This document shows, one piece after another, positions 50,721 to 58,940 of a stretch of DNA of 64,000 bases (within the stretch, counting starts at the first letter, position 1; every line of letters starts with the position of its first letter). Source of the DNA: Pseudomonas viridiflava (lineage in GTDB: Bacteria; Pseudomonadota; Gammaproteobacteria; Pseudomonadales; Pseudomonadaceae). The stretch covers positions 248,001 through 312,000 of the forward strand of contig NZ_UUPU01000085.1 in NCBI RefSeq assembly GCF_900591205.1, given 5' to 3'. Position numbers and translations under genes: made by a program. The notes below the pieces were generated by a model. That model was not told the origin of the DNA, made no database searches, and was given only the letters and a program-made list of their open reading frames with translations.

Positions 50721-50809
50721 CCTCTTCGCGAGCAAGCCCGCTCCCACATTCGACCGAGTTCCACCTTTGGAATACGGTCGAATGTGGGAGCGGGCTTGCT
50801 CGCGAAGGC
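50721..50809. repeat. REP pair, CGCGAGCAAGC variant with long inner hairpin
   Basis: Outer arms TTCGCGAGCAAGCCCGCTCCCAC and GTGGGAGCGGGCTTGCTCGCGAA are perfect inverses. A second inner inverted repeat, CATTCGACCG / CGGTCGAATG, lies between them, giving one long nested hairpin between convergent genes. Confidence 0.88.
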
Positions 50810-50830
50810 GTCAGATCAGGCACTGAGTAA

Positions 50831-51409
50831 TCAATGGGGTTTAGCCGCCGCCTGCCACAGCACCTCCGCAACACCCTGGCGCCGGGCAATCACCCGCGCC
50901 GCCACAAACAGCAAATCCGACAACCGATTGATATACGCCAACCCCACGCCTTCCAACGGTTCCAGCGCATTGAGCTGCTGACACCGCCGCTCGGCACTGC
51001 GTGCCAGGCTGCGGCACACATGGGCCTGGGCGATCAGCCCCGAACCACCTGGCAGTATGAAGTTCTCCAGCGGCCCCACTTCCTCATTCCAGCGATCAAT
51101 CGCCGCTTCCAACCGATCCACTTCTGCCGCATTCAGCGCTTTGTACACCGGCATGGCCAGCTCGCCGCCGAGGTCAAACAAGCGATGCTGGCAAGGTGTC
51201 AGCACCTCGATCACATCCTTCAATTCCGGATGCTTGCCGCTCTGTTCCTCAAGGCCCGCCAGCAATAGCCCGAGCTGGCTGTTCAGGGTATCGACTTCGC
51301 CAATGGCCTCCACGCGAGGGTGGTCCTTGGGCACGCGGCGGCCGTCACCCAGGCCGGTTTCACCCTTGTCACCGGTGCGGGTGTAAATCTTCGACAGGCG
51401 AAAGCCCAT
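50831..51409 (-). CDS. PduO-type cob(I)alamin adenosyltransferase
   Basis: A 192-residue PduO/MMAB-type ATP:corrinoid adenosyltransferase. The ATP-binding N-terminus is KIYTRTGDKGETGLGDGRRV. The conserved VEAIGEVDTLNSQLG follows, then FILPGGSGLIAQAHVCRSLARSAERR with the arginine pattern of the active site. The reaction attaches the adenosyl group to reduced cobalamin. Its start codon is preceded by the histidine kinase stop codon two bases away. No cobalamin biosynthesis genes are nearby. Length and motifs are standard. Confidence 0.92.
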   Translation of the reverse strand: MGFRLSKIYTRTGDKGETGLGDGRRVPKDHPRVEAIGEVDTLNSQLGLLLAGLEEQSGKHPELKDVIEVLTPCQHRLFDLGGELAMPVYKALNAAEVDRLEAAIDRWNEEVGPLENFILPGGSGLIAQAHVCRSLARSAERRCQQLNALEPLEGVGLAYINRLSDLLFVAARVIARRQGVAEVLWQAAAKPH

Positions 51410-51411
51410 GG

Positions 51412-53448
51412 TCAGTGCTCCAGTTGGCTAAGTTCATAAGACGGCATTTGGCTACCGGCCAAGGGCAGGCGCAAGGTGAAGCACGTGCCTTGGCCCAGAG
51501 TGGAATGCACTTCCATCTGGCCCTTGTGGTTGTTGGTGATGATGAAATACGACACCGACAGCCCTAGCCCGGTGCCCTGGCCGATTTCCTTGGTGGTGAA
51601 GAACGGTTCGAAGGTGCGTTTGCGCACGTTTTCACTCATGCCGATACCGTTGTCTTCCACCTGGATTTCCGCCCACGGCGGGTTGAGGCGGGTGCGCAGG
51701 ATGATGCGCCCCGGCTCGCTGTCGTCTTCACGCAAATGAATGGCCTGGGCGGCGTTTTTGAGCAGGTTGAGCAGCACCTGCTCCAGCTCGTTGGCGGTGC
51801 CGGGCACCGGGCCCAGTTGTGGGTCGAACTGACGAATGATCGCCTGGCCCTTGAAGTCGAAGCCGATGGCCAGGTCAAAGTCATTGCCGGCGATTTCCAC
51901 GGCCTGGTCGATCAGCGCCGGCAAGTCGCAAGGGGCCATCTGCCGGTTGCTGAGACGGCTGAAACTGAGCATATGGGTAACGATCTTCGCCGCTCGCGCC
52001 CCGGCCTGCTGGATACCATCGAGCAATTGCGGCACTTCGCGGCTTTGCAGGTACTGGTTGACCTCGGCCAGCGAGATGCCCGCCTGTTCGGCGTGCTCCA
52101 GGTTTTTGGGCAGGTCGGGGGACAGTCGGCGACGGATGTTCTGCACGTTATGCAGGATCGCCCCCAGCGGGTTATTGATTTCGTGGGCCATGCCGGCGGC
52201 GAGGCCACCGACCGAGAGCATTTTTTCCGACTGCACCATCATTTCTTCCAGGGACAGGCGCTGAGTGATGTCATCTATACGGATCACCACGCCACGCCCG
52301 GCGCCGCCGGTCAGCGGGTAAAAGGTCAGCGCGTAATGCTTGGGCTCATCGTCTTTGACCCAGGTGACGCGTTCGATGCGTTCCACTGTGTGTTGCTCGA
52401 CCGTGGCCTTGATCTGCGGCAAGTAGGGCTTGAGCGGTTGGAAGGCCAGGTAGATCGGCTGGTTCAGTGCCTCATCCAGGCGCGTGCCGGAAAGCGCACT
52501 GGCTTCCTGGTTCCACTGCGTTACATAGAGTTGCTCGTCGAGGGCGATCAGCGCCGACGGCATCGAGTCGATGATGCTGTTCAGATAATTCTGAAAACCG
52601 GTGAGTTTTTTCTCGATCTTGCTGCGAACCTGCACTTCCAGTTCCAACTTGCGGTTGGTGTGGCGCGTCTCTTCCGCCAAGCCTTGTGCCTGGTCGTAAG
52701 CGGCCTGGGAGTCGTCACGCGCCCGCTTGAGCTGCTGCTCGCGGGCTTCGATGCGTGACAGCATGGTGTTGAAGGCTTCGGCCAGGCTGCCGATTTCATC
52801 GTGGTTGCCACGGCCGGCACGCAGGGCGTAGTTCTCTTCACGAGTGACCTGGCGGGAGAGTTCTTCCAGTTCATGGATGGGGCGGGTGATCAGGCGTTTG
52901 ATCTGCCGGGCGATGATCAGCCACAGCAGCACACTGAAAATCAGAATGCCCAGGCTGGCGGTCAGGGTGCCGGTGTAAAAGGCCACGGGCAGCTCACTGC
53001 TGGCCACCAGTAACAAATGCCCGGACGGCTGGCCGGCACGGGGCAGGGTGATGACTTGGTTGCTGCGAAACTCGGTGAGGCGCCAGGCTTCGATATGCCG
53101 GTAGTTTTCCGGTAACTGCAGCCGATTGCCATGTTGCATCTGCGCCAGGCGGGTGCCTTCACCGTCAAACAACGCGGCTGCGCGCAGTGGCGAATAGCTG
53201 GTCAGTTCATTGAGCAGGGCTTCGGCCTTGGCCGGAGACTCGAGGGCTTCGGCGGCGAGGGCCGGGTTGGACACCAGGCGGCCGATGGCCTGCAAGGCTT
53301 GGGGCGCCATGCTTTCCTGGGAGATCCAGTAGGCGGCGCTGATAAAGGTCAGGTTGGCCACCAGCAATACGGTGGTCAGCAGCACCAGCAGGGCGGCCAG
53401 CAGTTTCTGCCCGACCGGTAGGTTTTCTAGACGCTGGCGCAGCGGCAT
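51412..53448 (-). CDS. Membrane sensor histidine kinase with HAMP and PAS domains
   Basis: A 678-residue kinase related to PA4398 of PAO1. One span lies near residues 18-38, a periplasmic part to about residue 155, then a second span. A HAMP linker (RPIHELEELSRQVTREENY) follows, then a coiled coil, a PAS domain from about residue 300, and the H-box AAGMAHEINNPLGAILHNVQNIRRRL. N and G boxes are LLNLLKNAAQAI and EDNGIGMSE, ending in GTGLGLSVSYFIITNN. The ATG at 53448 was chosen at the start of the membrane span pattern. No adjacent response regulator gene is present in this window. The signal is unknown. Confidence 0.9.
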   Translation of the reverse strand: MPLRQRLENLPVGQKLLAALLVLLTTVLLVANLTFISAAYWISQESMAPQALQAIGRLVSNPALAAEALESPAKAEALLNELTSYSPLRAAALFDGEGTRLAQMQHGNRLQLPENYRHIEAWRLTEFRSNQVITLPRAGQPSGHLLLVASSELPVAFYTGTLTASLGILIFSVLLWLIIARQIKRLITRPIHELEELSRQVTREENYALRAGRGNHDEIGSLAEAFNTMLSRIEAREQQLKRARDDSQAAYDQAQGLAEETRHTNRKLELEVQVRSKIEKKLTGFQNYLNSIIDSMPSALIALDEQLYVTQWNQEASALSGTRLDEALNQPIYLAFQPLKPYLPQIKATVEQHTVERIERVTWVKDDEPKHYALTFYPLTGGAGRGVVIRIDDITQRLSLEEMMVQSEKMLSVGGLAAGMAHEINNPLGAILHNVQNIRRRLSPDLPKNLEHAEQAGISLAEVNQYLQSREVPQLLDGIQQAGARAAKIVTHMLSFSRLSNRQMAPCDLPALIDQAVEIAGNDFDLAIGFDFKGQAIIRQFDPQLGPVPGTANELEQVLLNLLKNAAQAIHLREDDSEPGRIILRTRLNPPWAEIQVEDNGIGMSENVRKRTFEPFFTTKEIGQGTGLGLSVSYFIITNNHKGQMEVHSTLGQGTCFTLRLPLAGSQMPSYELSQLEH

Positions 53449-53494
53449 CAGGGTTTTCCCAGGTGATAGACAGGCGGGCAGGGTAGCGCGTGGC

Positions 53495-54412
53495 TCAGTC
53501 GCGGGGCAATCCGCGTGCAAGCAACTGGTCAACCAGGCGTACCTGCAACTGCTGCAAATGCGGCAGGCTCAATTGATGACGCGCTGCCGCCTGGCAAGCA
53601 TAGCCCAACAAATAGCTGATTTCGGTGCGCCGGCCATTGGCTACGTCCTGGTACATGGAGGAGTAATTGGCCGCCGTGGCATGGATCACCCGTTCCACTT
53701 CATGCTGCAGATCCTGCGCCGCAGCCGGTTGGCCACAGCACTCCAGCAGTTCGCCGAGTTCGGCGCACAAGGTGGCCACTTCGCACTGATGCGCTTGCAG
53801 TTCGCCGTTGCGGCATTGGTAAAGCACGGTCAGCGGGTTGATCGCGCAATTGAGCGCCAGCTTGCGCCACAGGCGCGTAAGAATATCGGTGCTCCATTCG
53901 TGGGGGATACCGGCGGCGTGCAGGTCTTCCAGCCACAGGGGCGGGGTAGGGTGGCCGGCGTCCCCCAGCCAGGTGAAGCCGTGGCCGGCAAACACCACGC
54001 GCCAGTCGCCATCACGAAATGCGCCTTCGGTGCTGGAGGCGAAGATGCAGCGGGCCTGGGGCAGTTGCGCGGCCACCGCGTCTTGGCTGCCGAGGCCGTT
54101 TTGCAGCAGGATCAGCTCGGCGTTCGGTGCCAGCCGGTGCTGTAACTGTGCGACGGCGCGTTGGGCGTCGTAGGCTTTGCACGCCACCAACAGGCGCTGA
54201 ATCGGCTCCGGGCTGTCGGGTGTTTCGCCGATCACCGGGTAGGTGTGCGCTACGCCGTGTTCTACCAGGGTCAGCCCCTGGGCCGCCTGGTAGCTGGCCA
54301 GGCGGGCAGCATCGCGCAGTATCAGCCTGACGGGCACACCGGCACGCGCCAGGCGGGTGGCCCAGAGTGTGCCCAGGCTGCCGGCGCCGAGAATATGCCA
54401 GGTGGTCGACAT
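53495..54412 (-). CDS. Putative 2-dehydropantoate 2-reductase (ketopantoate reductase family)
   Basis: A 305-residue protein of the ApbA/PanE family, which reduces ketopantoate with NADPH in pantothenate synthesis. The dinucleotide motif is WHILGAGSLGTLWATRLARAGV at the N-terminus. The catalytic lysine region is RLWRKLALNCAINPLTVLYQCRNGEL, with the conserved asparagines. The later E-I-S-Y-L motif is present. Several paralogues exist in Pseudomonas, so it may act on another keto acid. The ATG at 54412 was chosen by the position of the nucleotide fold. It diverges from yajQ. Confidence 0.86.
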   Translation of the reverse strand: MSTTWHILGAGSLGTLWATRLARAGVPVRLILRDAARLASYQAAQGLTLVEHGVAHTYPVIGETPDSPEPIQRLLVACKAYDAQRAVAQLQHRLAPNAELILLQNGLGSQDAVAAQLPQARCIFASSTEGAFRDGDWRVVFAGHGFTWLGDAGHPTPPLWLEDLHAAGIPHEWSTDILTRLWRKLALNCAINPLTVLYQCRNGELQAHQCEVATLCAELGELLECCGQPAAAQDLQHEVERVIHATAANYSSMYQDVANGRRTEISYLLGYACQAAARHQLSLPHLQQLQVRLVDQLLARGLPRD

Positions 54413-54535
54413 CAGTTTTTGCTCCGTAGGGCCGCTCACAGTGAACGCGGCGAAAGAACCGCTATAATGCCCCGGCATTTTAGCTTGGGCGCGCTCCATC
54501 GCGACGAAGCCCGCCCCTTATATTGGAGAAATCAC

Positions 54536-55021
54536 ATGCCTTCGTTCGACGTGGTATCTGAACTGGACAAACACGAAGTCACCAACGCCGTCGAGAACGC
54601 CGTCAAGGAACTGGACCGTCGCTATGACTTGAAAGGCAAGGGCAGCTTCGAATTCAAGGAAAAGGAACTGACCGTCAACCTGACCGCTGAAGCCGATTTC
54701 CAGCTGGAAGCGATGATTGAGATCCTCAAGCTGTCCCTGGTCAAGCGCAAGATCGACGCCCAGTGCCTTGAAATCAAGGACGCCTACGCCTCCGGCAAGC
54801 TGATGAAGCAGGAAGCCGTACTCAAAGAAGGCATCGACAAAGAGCTGGCGAAGAAGATCGTGGCCCACATCAAGGATGCCAAGCTCAAGGTCCAGGCCGC
54901 CATCCAGGGCGAGCAGGTTCGCGTGACCGGCAAAAAGCGTGATGATCTGCAAGAGGCGATCGCTGCCTTGCGCGCCAAGACCTTCGACATGCCGCTGCAG
55001 TTCAATAACTTCCGCGACTGA
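54536..55021 (+). CDS. YajQ-family nucleotide-binding protein
   Basis: A 161-residue YajQ/DUF520 protein of two RRM-like folds. The start MPSFDVVSELDKHEVTNAV is characteristic. The second fold begins near residue 95 with KIVAHIKDAKLKVQAAIQGEQ. Orthologues bind cyclic-di-GMP (for example in Xanthomonas) or nucleic acid. SD TTGGAG is 8 bases before the ATG. It is divergent from the ketopantoate-reductase-like gene and upstream of the channel gene, as in PA4395-PA4394. A strong hairpin follows it. Confidence 0.93.
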   Translation: MPSFDVVSELDKHEVTNAVENAVKELDRRYDLKGKGSFEFKEKELTVNLTAEADFQLEAMIEILKLSLVKRKIDAQCLEIKDAYASGKLMKQEAVLKEGIDKELAKKIVAHIKDAKLKVQAAIQGEQVRVTGKKRDDLQEAIAALRAKTFDMPLQFNNFRD

Positions 55022-55079
55022 TGGCACTTTGGGGAACCTGTGGGGCTTTTTGACGTCCCACGCCCCAGAACCTGCGCCT

Positions 55080-55110
55080 GCAATTGAGCCCTATGGGGCT
55101 CAATTGCATT
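55080..55110 (+). terminator. Terminator-like hairpin after yajQ
   Basis: A perfect 12-bp stem, GCAATTGAGCCC (55080-55091) with GGGCTCAATTGC (55096-55107), and a 4-base loop. The following ATTTA is short of a T run, so it may act as a terminator or mRNA stabiliser. Confidence 0.75.
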
Positions 55111-55156
55111 TATGGCCACTCAATACGCCGAACATCCGGTAAACAGGAGAATTTAG

Positions 55157-55999
55157 ATGGATTTGAACGCTGAAATGGATCACTTGGTGAAGGCATCCCA
55201 AGCCTGGATTCCGATGATCATGGAGTACGGCAGCCGCGTATTGCTGGCCGTGATCACCCTGATCATCGGCTGGTGGCTGATCAACAAGCTGACGCACAAG
55301 ATGGGTCGCCTTCTGGCGATGCGCAATGCCGACCTGGCGTTGCAAGGTTTTGTGGTGAGCATCGCGAATATCGTGCTGAAGATCATGTTGGTTGTCAGTG
55401 TGGCTTCTATGATCGGCGTCGAGACGACTTCGTTCGTGGCCGCCATCGCAGGTGCGACCCTGGCAATTGGCATGGCGCTGCAAGGCAGCTTGGCCAACTT
55501 TGCCGGCGGTGTGCTGATTCTGCTGTTCCGCCCGTTCCGCATTGGTGACTGGATCGAGGCCCAGGGCACCTCGGGTACTGTCGACAGCATCCAGATCTTC
55601 CACACCGTGTTGCGTACCGGTGACAACAAGACCGTCATCGTGCCCAACGGCATCCTGTCCAACGGCATCATCACCAATACCAACCGTCAGCCGACCCGCA
55701 AGGTGGTGTTCGATGTGGGTGTCGACTATGAGGCTGACCTGCAAAAAGCCCGTGAAGTGCTGCTGGAGCTGGCAAAAGACCCGCGTGTGCTGGCTGATCC
55801 AGCCGCTGCGGCGGTGGTATCGACACTGGGCGATAGCTCGATCACTGTTTCTTTGCGTTGCTGGACCAAGACTTCAGACTATTGGGACGTGGTGTTCATG
55901 TTCAATGAGCTGGCACGCGACCGTTTGAAGGCAGCGAATATTGATATTCCATTTCCGCAGCGGGTTATTCGCGTGATGCAGGAAACAGCAGCCAAGTAA
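55157..55999 (+). CDS. MscS-type mechanosensitive channel
   Basis: A 280-residue small-conductance mechanosensitive channel, close in length to E. coli MscS. Three membrane spans occupy residues about 22-125. The pore helix is GATLAIGMALQGSLANFAGGVLILLFRPF, with the alternating glycine and alanine packing of the MscS gate. The cytoplasmic beta and alpha/beta domains follow. It opens on hypo-osmotic shock to release solutes. SD AGGAG is nearby at 55145-55149. It follows yajQ, as in PAO1. Confidence 0.94.
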   Translation: MDLNAEMDHLVKASQAWIPMIMEYGSRVLLAVITLIIGWWLINKLTHKMGRLLAMRNADLALQGFVVSIANIVLKIMLVVSVASMIGVETTSFVAAIAGATLAIGMALQGSLANFAGGVLILLFRPFRIGDWIEAQGTSGTVDSIQIFHTVLRTGDNKTVIVPNGILSNGIITNTNRQPTRKVVFDVGVDYEADLQKAREVLLELAKDPRVLADPAAAAVVSTLGDSSITVSLRCWTKTSDYWDVVFMFNELARDRLKAANIDIPFPQRVIRVMQETAAK

Positions 56000-56106
56000 T
56001 AATCAGCAATGGCATCGAACTTGGCCGGTAGGTCAGCTTCGGTGCGGTGAGTTTAGACTAGATAGTTAGCTTGCTAGTTATCCCGGCGCTGAAACAATAC
56101 AGCAAT

Positions 56107-56147
56107 AAAAAAGCCGCCCCTTGTTCACAAGAGGGCGGCTTTTTATT
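56107..56147. terminator. Bidirectional terminator between mscS-type gene and porin gene
   Basis: Stem AAAAGCCGCCC pairs with GGGCGGCTTTTT around a short loop, with A and T runs on both sides. It separates convergent genes. Confidence 0.9.
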
Positions 56148-56189
56148 TAAGGCCGAAGCCTTAAGTCATCGTTGTAATTAAACCGTCAA

Positions 56190-57488
56190 TTACAAGATGT
56201 TCAGCGGGTAGTTCGCGATCAGACGCAGCTCGTCGATCGAAGGCGAACCGTAGTACACGCCATCGCCAGAGCGATAGGTAGCTTGACGCAGACGCAGGCT
56301 CAGGTTTTTAGCCGGGCCGCTCTGGACTACGTACTTGGCTTCGATGTCGCGTTCCCACTCTTTGCCGTTCGAAGTGGTCCCAGTGTTGGCGCCACTACCG
56401 GTGACATAACGAGTCATGAAGCTCAGGCCAGGAACGCCGAAGGTCGCCATGTTGATGTCGTAACGCGCCTGGTAGGACTTCTCGCCTTCGGCGTTGAAGT
56501 CGGAACGGGCGATGGAGTTGGCCAGGAACACTGTGCCGCCGCCGTCTACGCCGTAGCCGTAGTCGCCGTCGCCAGTAACTTTCTGGGCTGCCAGGGTGAA
56601 GGTATGAGCGCCAACGGTGTAAGCACCCTGCAAGCTGAACGCGCGGTTGTCGAGCTTGGTCGTACCATCTTTCTCGGCGCGTTGCAGGCCGGCACCTTCA
56701 CTCTTGGTGTCGTAGATGTTGAAGTCCAGAGCGAACGACTGGTCGTCGCTAAGCGCGTGGGTCCAGTTGAGGTTGCTGTAGTACTTGCGGAAGTAATCTT
56801 CGGTTTTTGCGTAGTACAGGCTACCGGTGAACTCTGGGGTGAACGAGTAGACACCACCGACAAAGTCAGTCGTTGTCAGGCCAAGGCTGTCACGGTAGGT
56901 CTGGTTCTGCGCGACGCTGGAAGTGAAGTGACCGCCTTCCAGTTTCAGTCCCTTGATCTCATTGCTGGTGAGCGAGATACCTTGTGGCAGCTCTGGCAGC
57001 AGACGGCTATCGTCAGAGGCGAATACAGGTGCCGTAGTGTACTGGTCACCGACTTTCAGTACGGTGTTCGAGAAACGGAACTTAACCGCTCCGCCGCCTT
57101 TGGAGTAGTCGTCTTGCGAACGACCATCCGAACCCGTTGGGAACAGACCTGTACCCGCGCGACCTTTGCCGCTATCGAGCTTCACGCCCAGCAGGCCGAT
57201 CACATCAATACCGACGCCGATGGTGCCTTGGGTGAAGCCGGATTCGTACAGGCCATTGAAGCCAAGACCTGTCTCTTCCGCACGGCTTTTACGCTTGCCG
57301 TTGACGATAGTGTAGCCATTCGCTGGCTCATTACGGAAATCACGGCTGAAATACAGTGCACGGGTATTGATGCTGAACGTGCTGTCTTCAACAAAGCCCT
57401 TGGCATCGTCTTGAGCGGACGCCATTGCGAACTGCGTAGTGCCTGCTGAAACAGCCAGGGCGATCATGCTCCACTTCATCACGCGCAT
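56190..57488 (-). CDS. OprD-family outer membrane porin
   Basis: A 432-residue OprD-type porin. The signal peptide MRVMKWSMIALAVSAGTTQFAMA ends with an AMA site. The mature barrel has FVEDSTFSINTRALYFSRDFRN near its start and ends with the C-terminal strand IDELRLIANYPLNIL. Such porins take up basic amino acids or small carboxylates by substrate-specific loops. By position it matches oprD (PA0958) of PAO1, which transports basic amino acids and imipenem. A tandem ArgR-like operator about 155-195 bases upstream supports control by arginine. Substrate choice remains inferred. Confidence 0.92.
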   Translation of the reverse strand: MRVMKWSMIALAVSAGTTQFAMASAQDDAKGFVEDSTFSINTRALYFSRDFRNEPANGYTIVNGKRKSRAEETGLGFNGLYESGFTQGTIGVGIDVIGLLGVKLDSGKGRAGTGLFPTGSDGRSQDDYSKGGGAVKFRFSNTVLKVGDQYTTAPVFASDDSRLLPELPQGISLTSNEIKGLKLEGGHFTSSVAQNQTYRDSLGLTTTDFVGGVYSFTPEFTGSLYYAKTEDYFRKYYSNLNWTHALSDDQSFALDFNIYDTKSEGAGLQRAEKDGTTKLDNRAFSLQGAYTVGAHTFTLAAQKVTGDGDYGYGVDGGGTVFLANSIARSDFNAEGEKSYQARYDINMATFGVPGLSFMTRYVTGSGANTGTTSNGKEWERDIEAKYVVQSGPAKNLSLRLRQATYRSGDGVYYGSPSIDELRLIANYPLNIL

Positions 57489-58227
57489 CGTGATTTGCTC
57501 CTTTGGTTTTAGGAAGAGTACTGCCGTCCCACCTGTATTTTTATCTGGGCGGCTCTTTCTTTATTGTGTCGGCGCAAAGTTATATCACGCAGACTCTATT
57601 GACGATACTTACCCATCTATCCTTTCAGCTTCTTTACGAGGCTGTCGTAAATTGCTAGCTCCCTGTCGCAAATTCACAGCCCGCGTGTAACCGGGCTGAC
57701 AACTTCAATACTGTTTTCAACCCCCCTAGGAAGTTTGAACTCGTCCCTGGTACATATTGAAACGCCACCGTTTTTATCGCGAAACACCTGCTTCCAGGCG
57801 GGTGTCGTTGCCGACGATATGGGTGTGAATGCAACAAGCGCGCCCAAACCGGTAACCGAATGTCATTTTTTCGTGAAAATCGTTACGTGCGTGTAAAAAC
57901 CGCATAAGCACGGGCTTTTTGCGCCGTTTGGTTTGGGCTTGACACGCCTGCGTTACACCTCTTCGGTGGTGCACAAATCCCGTGCCGGGGGAAAACGTTA
58001 CCGCTCCACCCTCATGAGTGGGTACTTGGCGGATCCCTTTGAAGCACAAGTGGGTCATTTTGGTGCATTCCGGTGAGGCCCGAGTTAGCGTAGCCCAAAT
58101 ACTCAACTGCATCGAAAGGGTGCAGGTTTTTTATCGGATTGCGTCGTGACTCTGCGCAATGCCGTGAAGCCTGAGGCATTCGAATGTATGCTGGGCCCCT
58201 GAAACTGACCTGCCGAACGGAGTGCCC
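57489..58227. promoter_or_regulatory. Long regulatory region between the porin and HIT genes
   Basis: 739 bases without a gene I can support. The porin side carries a tandem ArgR-like site (57643-57684, own entry). The middle part around 57860-58060 is GC-poorer and has no coding signature. Candidate ORFs here (for example 57774-58112 on the minus strand) lack ribosome sites and codon bias. The HIT gene start is at the right end. Confidence 0.45.
57643..57684. promoter_or_regulatory. Tandem ArgR-like operator upstream of the porin gene
   Basis: Two direct repeats, TGTCGTAAATTGCTAG and TGTCGCAAATTCACAG, start 21 bases apart at 57643 and 57664. The P. aeruginosa ArgR half-site is about TGTCGC-N8-AA-N5, two of them in tandem at 21-base spacing. 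Both copies match the TGTCG(C/T) and have AG for AA. Arginine-dependent ArgR activation of oprD is known in P. aeruginosa. Confidence 0.65.
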
Positions 58228-58656
58228 GTGGTGTTCGCCCTAGATCAACGCCTGCAACAAGACACACTGGCCATTGGGGACTTCCCGCTGTGCCGCCTGC
58301 TGCTGTCCAATGACTCGAACTACCCGTGGTTCATCCTGGTGCCGCGCATCAACGGTATCAGCGAAGTGTTTCAGCTGGATGTCGCAGATCAACAAACACT
58401 GTGGCAAGAAACCACCACCCTGGCGCAGTTGCTTAATGAAGGCTTGGTCGCCGACAAGATGAATATTGGTGCGCTGGGCAATGTCGTCAGCCAATTGCAT
58501 GTGCATGTCATCGTGCGCAAACGCGATGACGCCGCCTGGCCGGCGCCAGTGTGGGGCAAGCATCCGGCGCAGCCTTATACCGAACAACAGGTAGCGGCTA
58601 TTCGCGCACGCATGCGTGAGTTGTTGCCTGCCGACTTTATTTTTGCGCAGGGCTGA
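58228..58656 (+). CDS. HIT domain protein
   Basis: A 142-residue HIT (histidine triad) family protein. The nucleotide-binding start FALDQRLQQDTLAIGDFPLCRLLL is followed by the triad region NVVSQLHVHVIVRKRDDAAW. The triad reads Q-x-H-x-H-x, with glutamine in place of the first histidine, as in a subset of HIT proteins. HIT enzymes hydrolyse nucleotide phosphoramidates or diadenosine polyphosphates. The start is GTG at 58228, 5 bases after CGGAG; GTG at 58231 is also possible. It is followed three bases later by slyX. Confidence 0.85.
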   Translation: MVFALDQRLQQDTLAIGDFPLCRLLLSNDSNYPWFILVPRINGISEVFQLDVADQQTLWQETTTLAQLLNEGLVADKMNIGALGNVVSQLHVHVIVRKRDDAAWPAPVWGKHPAQPYTEQQVAAIRARMRELLPADFIFAQG

Positions 58657-58659
58657 ACC

Positions 58660-58866
58660 ATGGATTTGCAAGACCGCGTGACGGACCTGGAAAGCCGCCT
58701 GGCCTTCCAGGACGACACCATCGAGACCCTCAATGACATCCTCGTCACCCAGCAACGGGCCGTCGAGCGCCTGCAATTGCAGATGGCCGCGTTGCTCAAG
58801 CGCCAGGAAGAAATGGGGGGTCAGTTCGAGACCTCCGAAGAGGAAGCGCCGCCGCCACACTATTGA
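58660..58866 (+). CDS. slyX: SlyX family protein
   Basis: A 68-residue coiled-coil protein. It starts MDLQDRVTDLESRLAFQDDTIETLN and continues with heptads to the PPPHY end typical of SlyX. The family is conserved with unknown function. It follows the HIT gene with a 3-base gap, so the two share a transcript. In PAO1 the same order is seen near PA0960. A bidirectional terminator follows. Confidence 0.9.
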   Translation: MDLQDRVTDLESRLAFQDDTIETLNDILVTQQRAVERLQLQMAALLKRQEEMGGQFETSEEEAPPPHY

Positions 58867-58882
58867 GTGAACGGGGTGCAAT

Positions 58883-58924
58883 AAAAAACCGCGATCCGGT
58901 CAACGCCGGATCGCGGTTTTTTTT
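58883..58924. terminator. Bidirectional terminator between slyX and the cold-shock gene
   Basis: The stem ACCGCGATCCGG pairs with CCGGATCGCGGT with A and T runs outside. It serves both converging genes. Confidence 0.92.
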
Positions 58925-58940
58925 GCTGCGACGGCTGGAA

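Noticed and set aside
1426..50809. REP doublets as a CRISPR array or IS ends
   Set aside because: Copies are scattered singly between genes, are inverted pairs, and have no regular spacers, no cas genes and no transposase.
57774..58112. 112-codon minus-strand frame in the long gap before the HIT gene
   Set aside because: No ribosome site, no family pattern and mixed codon use. The region reads as regulatory or spacer DNA.
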